This document shows positions 1 through 5,457 of a DNA stretch of 6,582 nucleotides, in pieces (the stretch's first letter is position 1; each line of letters begins with the position of its first letter). Source of the stretch: JACQAI01 sp035507915 (lineage in GTDB: Bacteria; Pseudomonadota; Alphaproteobacteria; Elsterales; Elsteraceae); assembly GCA_035507915.1 (NCBI GenBank), contig DATJNS010000329.1:1-6582 (forward strand). The letters run 5' to 3'. A model generated the notes under the pieces. That model saw only the letters and a program-made list of their open reading frames with translations. It did not search any database and was not told where the DNA came from. Position numbers and translations under genes: made by a program.

Positions 1-891
1 GACCGCCTCGATCGAGTTCGCCGGCGAGTACTCGCTCGGATTGATGATGCCGACCTGCGGCACGTAGAGCGCCCCGGCGATGCCCGCCAGCATCGCGGAC
101 AGGGTGAAGACGAAGAGCTGGTAGGCGGTCACCGAGTAGCCCAGGAAGCGCACCCGCGAGGAGGCGTCGCGGATCGCGATCAAGACCCGTCCGAGCTTCG
201 AATTGGTGATCCAGCGACACAGGAGGTAGGTGCCGACCAGGCCGACCAGCGAGACGAAATAGAGCGCCCGCCGCGTCGAGCCCTCGTTCAAGGGGAACCC
301 GAGCAGGTCCTTGAAGTCGGTCATGCCGTTGTTGCCGCCGAAGCCCATGTCGTTGCGGAAGAACGCGAGCATCAGGGCGAAGGTCAGCGCCTGCGTGATG
401 ATCGAGAAATAGACGCCGCTGATGCGCGAGCGGAAGGCGAGCCAGCCGAACCCCAGCGCGAGAACACCCGGCACCAGCACGACCATCGCGGCCGCGAAGG
501 CGAAATGGTTGAAGCCGTACCAATACCAGGGCAGATCCTTCCAATTCAGGAACACCATGAAGTCGGGCAGGATCGGGTCGCGATAGACGCCGCGCGTGCC
601 GATCGAACGCATGAGGTACATCCCCATGGCGTAACCGCCGAGCGTGAAGAACGCGCCGTGGCCGAGGCTGAGCACGCCGCAATAGCCCCAGATCAGATCG
701 ATGCTGAGCGCGAGCATCGCGTAGGTCAGATACTTGCCGACCAGCACCACCATGAAGTCGGACAGGTAGAACGGCGACGCCGGAGGCAGCAGGTTGAGCA
801 GCGGCACCGCGATCAGCAATGCCAACGCGACGACGATCAACACCGTCACGGCGGGCGCGCGCTGCCGACTGTGCAAGCCCGGACCGGCCAC
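1..891 (-). CDS. urtC: Urea ABC transporter permease UrtC (C-terminus beyond window)
   Basis: One of the two inner-membrane permeases of the UrtABCDE urea importer (LivM-like, branched-chain amino acid/urea permease family). I translated 297 codons in frame down to position 1 without a stop. About 60-90 residues are expected outside the window, so this is an edge cut and not a broken gene. Family signatures are the first membrane helix at about residues 15-35, VGKYLTYAMLALSIDLIWGY (51-70), the LSLGHGAFFTLGGYAMGMYL stretch (74-93), FFRNDMGFGGNNG (177-189), the cytoplasmic coupling-type segment LIAIRDASSRVRFLGY (237-252) and YVPQVGIINPSEYSPANSIE (276-295). The start is taken as GTG at 891, five codons before the TTG alternative at 876. 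A GAGG at 901-904 lies 9 nt upstream, inside the end of urtB. The gene begins 4 nt after the urtB stop, which suggests translational coupling. The identification is firm; the exact start is less so. Confidence 0.93.
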   Translation of the reverse strand, partial: MAGPGLHSRQRAPAVTVLIVVALALLIAVPLLNLLPPASPFYLSDFMVVLVGKYLTYAMLALSIDLIWGYCGVLSLGHGAFFTLGGYAMGMYLMRSIGTRGVYRDPILPDFMVFLNWKDLPWYWYGFNHFAFAAAMVVLVPGVLALGFGWLAFRSRISGVYFSIITQALTFALMLAFFRNDMGFGGNNGMTDFKDLLGFPLNEGSTRRALYFVSLVGLVGTYLLCRWITNSKLGRVLIAIRDASSRVRFLGYSVTAYQLFVFTLSAMLAGIAGALYVPQVGIINPSEYSPANSIEAV

Positions 892-895
892 CAGC

Positions 896-2515
896 TCAGA
901 CCTCGACCGCGCGGCCGCGCAGCGCGAACAGGCCGCGCGGACGGCGCTGGATGAAGATGATGATGGCGACCAGCACGAAGATCTTGCCGAGGACCGCGCC
1001 CGAATAGGGCTCGAGGAACTTGTTGACGATGCCGAGCAGGAACGCGCCCACCAGGGTGCCCCACAGATTGCCGACGCCGCCGAACACCACGACCATGAAG
1101 CTGTCGATGATGTACCCCTGGCCGAGGTTGGGGCTGACGTTGTCGAGCTGGCTCAGCGCCACGCCGGCCATACCCGCGATGCCCGAGCCGAGGCCGAAGG
1201 TCAGCGCATCGACCCATGCGGTGCGGATGCCCATGGTCGAGGCGATCCGGCGATTCTGGGTCACCGCGCGCATGTGCAGGCCGAAGGTGGTGGCGCGCGT
1301 CACCAGGACGATGATGCCGAGCACGAGCAGACCGAACACGATGATCCACATGCGATTGGCCGTGATCGTGATCGCGTCGCTCACTTGCAGCGCGCCGGAC
1401 ATCCAGCTCGGCGTCGTGACCTCGCGGTTGCTCGCGCCGAAGATCGAACGCACGGCCTGCTGCAGGATCATGCTGAGGCCCCACGTCATCAGCAGGGTCT
1501 CGAGCGGCCGGCCGTAGAGGAAGCGGATCAGGCAACGCTCGAGCAAGACGCCGAGCAGCCCGGTGACCGCGAAGGCCGCCGGGATCGCCAGCAGGATGGA
1601 GTATTCCGAGGCGCCGGGCGGCAGGTAGGTGCGGCAGACCTGCTGGACCACGAAGGTCGCGTAGGCGCCCAGCATCACCATCTCGCCATGCGCCATGTTG
1701 ATCACGCCCATGACGCCGAACGTGATCGCGAGGCCCATCGCGGCCAGCAGCAGCACCGAGCCCAGACTGAGGCCCTGAAACACGGTCTGGACCAGGTTGA
1801 GGAGCGCGAGGCGGCGATCCATCGAGGCGAGCGCGGCGGCGAGCGCGGCGGCGACCTGCGGGTCGTTGCCGGCCGCCTGGCGCTCCTGCTCCAGCATGGC
1901 GCGCACGTCGGGATCGGACGAGCCGGCGAGCGCCTGGGCGGCGGCGATGCGATCGTCGGGCTTGTCGCTCAGGAGCTTGGTCGCGGCCAGGCTGATCTGG
2001 AGCTGCGCGCGGACGTCCGGATCGGTCTCCTGGGACAGCGCCTGCTCGAGCACCGGCAGGTTTTCGATCGAGCGGGTCTTGAGCACGTCGATCGCGGCGG
2101 CCATGCGGTCCGCGCGATTCGGGCTGACGAGTTGGAGGTGCCCGAGCGCGCCGCGCAGCACGCCGCGCACCCGATTGTTGATCATGGCGGTGTCGAATCC
2201 GGTGTCGGACGGGCCCAGCGCTTCACCGGTGAAGGCGTCGTAGGCCGTCTTGTCCCGTTCGATCGCGAGCCGCTTGTCGCTTTCGCGCACCAGCAGCGAG
2301 CCGTCGTTGAGCGCCTTCAGCAGCGGTACGGCGCGCGCGTCGCCGAGCGCGGCCAGTTTCCCGATGGCGTCGACCTTGTCGCTGAAGCCGCCGGCAAGGC
2401 CCGCGGCCGCGGTCGCGAAGGCGTCCTGCGCCGACGCCGCGCGGGGCATCGCCGCCATCAGGACGCAACACAGAAGAAAGACGAAAATGCGCAGCACGGG
2501 AGCCATCATGGCCAT
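896..2515 (-). CDS. urtB: Urea ABC transporter permease UrtB
   Basis: Inner-membrane permease (LivH-like) that pairs with UrtC to form the urea channel. With the ATG at 2515 the product is 539 residues, the usual size for UrtB. Order of parts: a signal peptide (residues 1-29, hydrophobic FVFLLCCVLMAA, cleavage likely after ASA); a periplasmic alpha-helical repeat domain (about 31-230) typical of UrtB and absent from plain LivH; then a permease with about eight membrane segments (about 238-527). Permease signatures are GLAITFGVMGVINMAHGEMV (261-280), YGRPLETLLMTWGLSMILQQ (334-353) and the coupling region MRAVTQNRRIASTMGIRT (415-432), followed by GLGSGIAGMAG (441-451). The frame can be extended to a GTG at 2575, but that codon falls in the urtA-urtB hairpin and adds an arginine-rich stretch ahead of the signal peptide, so it is unlikely. 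ATG codons at 2509 and 2506 are also possible; the last has a GGATGG sequence 5 nt upstream. Confidence 0.95.
   Translation of the reverse strand: MAMMAPVLRIFVFLLCCVLMAAMPRAASAQDAFATAAAGLAGGFSDKVDAIGKLAALGDARAVPLLKALNDGSLLVRESDKRLAIERDKTAYDAFTGEALGPSDTGFDTAMINNRVRGVLRGALGHLQLVSPNRADRMAAAIDVLKTRSIENLPVLEQALSQETDPDVRAQLQISLAATKLLSDKPDDRIAAAQALAGSSDPDVRAMLEQERQAAGNDPQVAAALAAALASMDRRLALLNLVQTVFQGLSLGSVLLLAAMGLAITFGVMGVINMAHGEMVMLGAYATFVVQQVCRTYLPPGASEYSILLAIPAAFAVTGLLGVLLERCLIRFLYGRPLETLLMTWGLSMILQQAVRSIFGASNREVTTPSWMSGALQVSDAITITANRMWIIVFGLLVLGIIVLVTRATTFGLHMRAVTQNRRIASTMGIRTAWVDALTFGLGSGIAGMAGVALSQLDNVSPNLGQGYIIDSFMVVVFGGVGNLWGTLVGAFLLGIVNKFLEPYSGAVLGKIFVLVAIIIFIQRRPRGLFALRGRAVEV
901..904 (-). 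promoter_or_regulatory. Ribosome binding site of urtC
   Basis: GAGG on the minus strand, 9 nt before the GTG at 891 and lying in the last codons of urtB. It supports the GTG start over the downstream TTG, and fits ribosomes passing directly from urtB to urtC. Confidence 0.5.
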
Positions 2516-2548
2516 CCGGCGCCGGAGGTAAAGAGCCGGTTGGATGCA

Positions 2549-2574
2549 TGGGGCGCCGCAGGCGCGGCGCCCCA
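2549..2574 (-). other. Perfect 11-bp hairpin in the urtA-urtB gap
   Basis: TGGGGCGCCGC (2549-2559) is exactly complementary to GCGGCGCCCCA (2564-2574), with a 4-nt loop. It starts 18 nt after the urtA stop codon. No T-run follows on the minus strand, so it is not a classical intrinsic terminator. A GC-only stem between a binding-protein gene and its permease genes is a known way to protect the upstream mRNA from 3' exonucleases or to reduce read-through, giving more binding protein than permease. The structure is seen directly; the role is inferred. Confidence 0.6.
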
Positions 2575-2592
2575 CACGTTCCTCGATTCAGA

Positions 2593-3867
2593 TCAATTGG
2601 TGAATCGCGGCGAGGTGCAGCTCTCGCACACCCACGGCCACGTCCAGTCGGCGTGCTTGTCCTTGTTCTCCGGGATGTACGGGCTCCAGGCGTCGGCCTT
2701 GATCGGGCCCTTGGTCTGCCAGACGATCTGGAACTGGCCGTTGCCCTGGACCTCGCCGATCATCACCGGCTTCGAGAGGTGATGGTTGCTGTTCATCACG
2801 ATCTCGTAGCCGCTGGGCGACATCACCTTCTGGCCGAGCATCGACTGGATCACCGCATCGACGTTGGTGGTGTTGGCCTGCTCGACCGCATGGACCCACA
2901 TCTTGAAGCCGATGTAATGGGCTTCCATCGGGTCGTTGGTCACGCGCTTGTCGTTCTTGATGAACGCGTGCCACTCCTTGATGAACGCCTCGTTGACCGG
3001 GTTCTTCACCGACTCGAAATAGTTCCAGGCGGCGAGCTGGCCGACCAGCGGCTTGGTGTCGATGCCGGCGAGCTCCTCTTCACCGACCGAGAAGGCGACG
3101 ACCGGGATGTCCTGCGCCTTGATGCCCTGGTTGCCGAGCTCCTTGTAGAACGGCACGTTGGCGTCGCCGTTGATGGTCGAGACCACCGCGGTCTTCTTGC
3201 CCTGCGAGGCGAACTGCTTGACGCGCGCGACGATGCTCTGCCAATCGGAGAAGCCGAACGGCGTGTACTCCTCCATGATGTCGGCGTCGGTCACGCCCTT
3301 GGCGTGCAGGAAGGCGCGCAGGATCTTGTTGGTGGTGCGCGGATAGACGTAGTCGGTGCCGAGCAGCACCCAGCGCTTGGCCTCGCCGCCGTCCTTGCTC
3401 ATCAGGTACTCGACCGCCGGGATCGCCTGCTGGTTCGGCGCGGCGCCCGTGTAGAACACGTTGCGCTGCGATTCCTCACCCTCGTACTGCACCGGATAGA
3501 ACAGGAGCCCGTTGAGCTCCTTGAAGACGGGCAGGACCGACTTGCGCGACACCGAGGTCCAGCAGCCGAACACGACGTCGACCTTGTCGACCTGGATCAG
3601 CTCGCGCGCCTTCTCGGCGAACAGCGGCCAGTTCGACGCCGGGTCGACGACCACCGCCTCGAGCTTGCGGCCGAGGATGCCGCCCTTTTTGTTCTGGTCA
3701 TCGATCATCATCAGGATGGTGTCTTTCAGCGTCGTCTCGCTGATCGCCATCGTGCCCGACAGCGAGTGCAAGATGCCGACCTTGATCGGAGGCGGCGTCT
3801 GCGCCACGGCCGGGACGGTCAGGAGCGCGAGCGCGCCTGCCGCCATCAAGCTTCTGGTGAATCTCAC
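2593..3867 (-). CDS. urtA: Urea ABC transporter substrate-binding protein UrtA
   Basis: Periplasmic binding protein (Peripla_BP_6 type, FmdD/AmiC-like urea and short-chain amide subfamily) that captures urea and delivers it to UrtBC. The product is 424 residues, normal for UrtA. It has a signal peptide (residues 1-22: basic RFTR start, hydrophobic LMAAGALALLTVP, cleavage after AVA) and then the mature protein from QTPPPIKVGILHSLSGTMAI. Highly conserved UrtA blocks are VVVDPASNWPLFAEKARELI (72-91), VFGCWTSVSRKSVLPVF (99-115), LLFYPVQYEGEES (121-133), YTGAAPNQQAIPA (139-151), GTDYVYPRTTNKI (170-182), VSTINGDANVPFYKELGNQG (229-248), FSVGEEELAGID (259-270) and VTNDPMEAHYIGFKMW (309-324). The C-terminus carries a CxxC pair (C414, C417). 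The GTG start at 3867 is chosen because GGAGG lies 7 nt upstream and the signal peptide follows at once; the longer frame to 3954 adds non-conserved sequence. First gene of the urtABC(DE) unit. Confidence 0.97.
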   Translation of the reverse strand: MRFTRSLMAAGALALLTVPAVAQTPPPIKVGILHSLSGTMAISETTLKDTILMMIDDQNKKGGILGRKLEAVVVDPASNWPLFAEKARELIQVDKVDVVFGCWTSVSRKSVLPVFKELNGLLFYPVQYEGEESQRNVFYTGAAPNQQAIPAVEYLMSKDGGEAKRWVLLGTDYVYPRTTNKILRAFLHAKGVTDADIMEEYTPFGFSDWQSIVARVKQFASQGKKTAVVSTINGDANVPFYKELGNQGIKAQDIPVVAFSVGEEELAGIDTKPLVGQLAAWNYFESVKNPVNEAFIKEWHAFIKNDKRVTNDPMEAHYIGFKMWVHAVEQANTTNVDAVIQSMLGQKVMSPSGYEIVMNSNHHLSKPVMIGEVQGNGQFQIVWQTKGPIKADAWSPYIPENKDKHADWTWPWVCESCTSPRFTN

Positions 3868-3874
3868 GGGTGTG

Positions 3875-3879
3875 CCTCC
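3875..3879 (-). promoter_or_regulatory. Strong ribosome binding site of urtA
   Basis: GGAGG on the minus strand with a 7-nt spacer (CACACCC) to the GTG at 3867. This is the best Shine-Dalgarno match in the window and settles the urtA start. It is stronger than the sites of urtB and urtC, as expected for a binding protein needed in excess. Confidence 0.8.
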
Positions 3880-3996
3880 ACAGGAGTCATTGTTGCACCG
3901 CAGCATCCGACGCGCGGCGCGAGTCCGGGGAGCAAGAGTCGGACCAATCGCCAAATTGCCGCAGGACCCTTACGGGATACCGCGATCATGACATTT

Positions 3997-4012
3997 TGAC
4001 GAATTTTGGTCA
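3997..4012. promoter_or_regulatory. Candidate operator palindrome in the divergent region
   Basis: TGACGAATTTTGGTCA is an imperfect 16-bp palindrome (six of eight positions pair; outer arms TGAC/GTCA). Another TGAC lies just to its left at 3989-3992, and ATTTTG occurs twice with a 10-bp offset (3993-3998 and 4003-4008), about one helical turn. It lies between the urtA and monooxygenase genes in the only AT-rich stretch of the window. It could bind a dimeric regulator, but no regulator gene is in view and the family cannot be named. Confidence 0.25.
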
Positions 4013-4040
4013 TTTATTGGGCAATTAGGCCGAGATCGAG

Positions 4041-4056
4041 GCAATAAAATCGCCTG
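4041..4056 (-). promoter_or_regulatory. Candidate sigma-54 (-24/-12) promoter for urtA
   Basis: On the minus strand, AGGC at the -24 position and ATTGC at the -12 position place the invariant GG (4054-4053) and GC (4042-4041) exactly 10 nt apart, as in the RpoN consensus TGGCAC-N5-TTGC. The rest of the -24 box is imperfect. Transcription would start near 4030, leaving a leader of about 160 nt before urtA. Urea uptake operons of proteobacteria are often under NtrC/RpoN nitrogen control, so the position makes sense. I could not see a convincing pair of NtrC sites upstream, and a GG-N10-GC match can occur by chance. Confidence 0.35.
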
Positions 4057-4126
4057 TTTTTAGGGCGCGCTGACCTGGAAGACGCCTTTGGTCGACAGAC
4101 CCGCAATTTCACCCGAACATGGACCC

Positions 4127-5344
4127 ATGCGGATATCCGACCCCCAATCGAAGAACGACACCGCGGCGGGCGACCCGGGCGCCACCGACCCGCTTGCGCG
4201 GGCCCGCGCGTTGGCACCCTTGCTCGCCGCCGCCGCGTCGCGCATCGAGGCCGCGCGTGAGCTGCCCGGCGACGTGATGGCGGCGCTGCACGACGCCGGG
4301 ATGTTCCGCCTCCTGCTGCCGCGCGCGCTGGGCGGCGCCGAGCTGGCGCCGCCGGCCTACCACCAGGTGCTGGAGGCGATCGCCGAGGGCGATGCCAGCA
4401 CCGGCTGGTGCCTCAACCAGACGGCGGTGTGCTCGATCACCGCGGCCCATCTGGCGCCCGCGGTGGCGCGCGCGATCTTCGGCCCGCGCGAGGCCGTGCT
4501 CGCGTGGGGGATCGGCAACGCCAAGGCCGTCGCGGTCCAAGGCGGCTACCGGGCGACCGGCAGCTGGAGCTTCGGCAGCGGCAGCCGCCACGCGACGTGG
4601 CTCGGCGGCCACTGTCTCGTGCACGAGGCCGACGGCACGCCTCGCCGGCATCCCGACGGCAAGCCGGTCGAGCGGACCATGCTGATCCCGCGCGCGCAGG
4701 TCACGGTCGATCCGCGCTGGGACGTGATCGGCCTCAAGGGCACCGGCAGCGACGCCTACGCGGTCGATGACCTGTTCGTCCCCGAAGATCACACCTGCAT
4801 CCATCTGACGCGCTGGCACGACGTCGACAAGCCGGACCTCGCCTTGCCCCATCGTTTCGGCGCGACCAGCCTGTACGCGTCCGGCTTCGCCATGGTGGCG
4901 CTCGGCAACGCGCGCGCCGTGCTGGAGAGCTTCAAGACCTTGGCCGGCGCCAAGACGCCGCGCGGCCTCAAGAACGCGTTGCGCGACAGCCCGGTGGTGC
5001 AGATGCAGGTCGCCGAGGCCGAAGCGCAGCTGCAGTCGGCGCGCGTCTACCTGCTCGACCTGATGGCGCGCTGTCGCGAATCCGTGGAGCGGGTCGGCCG
5101 CCTGACGATCGATCAGCGCATGCAGATCCGCATGGCGTCGACCTACGCGATCCATCAGGCGACGCGGGTGGTCGAGGGCGCCTATCGCGCCGCCGGCACG
5201 ACCGCGGTGTTCGAGAGCAACCCGTTCGAGCGGCGCTTCCGCGACGCCTATACGATCTCGCAGCACCTGCAGGGCCGCGCCATGCACTTCGAGACGGTCG
5301 GCAAGCACTTCCTCGGGCTCGAGCCCGAGCCCCTGTTCGCGTGA
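4127..5344 (+). CDS. Acyl-CoA dehydrogenase-fold flavin-dependent (group D) monooxygenase-like protein
   Basis: The 405-residue product has the acyl-CoA dehydrogenase fold in order: N-terminal helical domain (about 22-120, with DAGMFRLLLPRALGGAE and DASTGWC), middle beta domain (about 125-225, with ATGSWSFGSGSRHATW and GLKGTGSDAYAVDDLFVPED) and C-terminal helical domain (about 245-400). The end, GAYRAAGTTAVFESNPFERR then RDAYTISQH and GKHFLGLEP, matches the Acyl-CoA_dh_2 (PF08028) type found in two-component flavin monooxygenases such as HpaH-C2, HsaA and DszC. H380 sits where that family carries a histidine near the flavin. Such enzymes use reduced FMN/FAD from a separate reductase plus O2 to hydroxylate aromatic or related substrates; no reductase gene is in the window. 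The start is uncertain. ATG 4127 has only a weak GGA upstream, while an in-frame TTG at 4088 (13 residues longer) has GGAAG 6 nt before it. An oxygen-independent dehydrogenase role is less likely but not excluded. Substrate unknown. Confidence 0.85.
   Translation: MRISDPQSKNDTAAGDPGATDPLARARALAPLLAAAASRIEAARELPGDVMAALHDAGMFRLLLPRALGGAELAPPAYHQVLEAIAEGDASTGWCLNQTAVCSITAAHLAPAVARAIFGPREAVLAWGIGNAKAVAVQGGYRATGSWSFGSGSRHATWLGGHCLVHEADGTPRRHPDGKPVERTMLIPRAQVTVDPRWDVIGLKGTGSDAYAVDDLFVPEDHTCIHLTRWHDVDKPDLALPHRFGATSLYASGFAMVALGNARAVLESFKTLAGAKTPRGLKNALRDSPVVQMQVAEAEAQLQSARVYLLDLMARCRESVERVGRLTIDQRMQIRMASTYAIHQATRVVEGAYRAAGTTAVFESNPFERRFRDAYTISQHLQGRAMHFETVGKHFLGLEPEPLFA
5312..5329. repeat. Perfect 18-bp palindrome at the 3' end of the monooxygenase gene
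   Basis: CTCGGGCTCGAGCCCGAG reads the same on both strands and ends 12 nt before the stop codon. As RNA it could form a 7-bp stem with a 4-nt TCGA loop. It also encodes the ordinary residues LGLEPE in GC-rich codons, so codon bias may explain it fully. Confidence 0.5.
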
Positions 5345-5368
5345 CTTAGCGCGCCCGCGGGCACCGGC

Positions 5369-5440
5369 CCCCGCGAGCGCCACCACGATTCCTAGCGCGG
5401 GGATGATCCCGCCGTGCCGTCCGTGTGGGCGCTCGCGGGG
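5369..5440. terminator. Inverted repeat between convergent genes, possible bidirectional terminator
   Basis: CCCCGCGAGCGCC (5369-5381) and GGCGCTCGCGGGG (5428-5440) are perfectly complementary over 13 bp and enclose 46 nt. Inside lies a second small stem, GCGGG (5397-5401) with CCCGC (5408-5412). The element fills most of the 113-bp gap between two genes that converge, where a shared transcript end is expected. There is no T-run on either side, so Rho-independent ending in the classical form is doubtful; the structure may instead act with Rho or protect the 3' ends. Confidence 0.45.
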
Positions 5441-5457
5441 CTGACGCCCCTGCCGCG

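Larger units (their letters stand above)
3868..4126. other. Divergent intergenic region, AT-rich core
   Basis: This 259-bp gap between two divergently read genes holds the control region of both. The half next to urtA is GC-rich and contains short possible stems (for example GTCCG 3923-3927 with CGGAC 3940-3944). The stretch at about 3985-4062 is strikingly AT-rich and holds the sigma-54-like element and the palindrome described separately. On the plus strand a TAAAAT (4045-4050) resembles a -10 box for the monooxygenase gene, but I find no good -35 at the right spacing. No conserved riboswitch motif is recognisable and I see no small gene. Confidence 0.6.

Noticed and set aside
2585..2606. 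GATTCA/TGAATC 6-bp inverted repeat around the urtA stop codon
   Set aside because: Short, partly coding and separated by 10 nt; it is expected by chance and weaker than the nearby 11-bp stem.
794..2782. A 662-codon open frame on the plus strand across urtB and the end of urtA
   Set aside because: It is antisense to clearly conserved genes, its product is a low-complexity mix of H, D, R, E, Q and A, and such frames arise from high GC in the third codon position of the real gene.
2576..3954. Longer starts for urtA (3954) and urtB (2575)
   Set aside because: Both add sequence ahead of a good signal peptide; urtA has a strong ribosome site at the shorter start, and the urtB GTG lies next to the hairpin arm.
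2548..3999. A 483-codon plus-strand open frame opposite urtA
   Set aside because: Shadow of urtA: no recognisable domain, and composition rich in R, D, L, H and V repeats typical of antisense high-GC frames.
3868..4030. A possible riboswitch (guanidine/ykkC type) in the long urtA leader, as these are found near urea-related genes
   Set aside because: I could not find the conserved ykkC core segments or the paired ACGR hairpins of the mini-ykkC type; only short stems are visible.
4039..4061. AGGC...GCCT followed by five T on the plus strand, like a small terminator
   Set aside because: Only a 4-bp stem with a 9-nt loop, and no plus-strand gene lies upstream for it to end.
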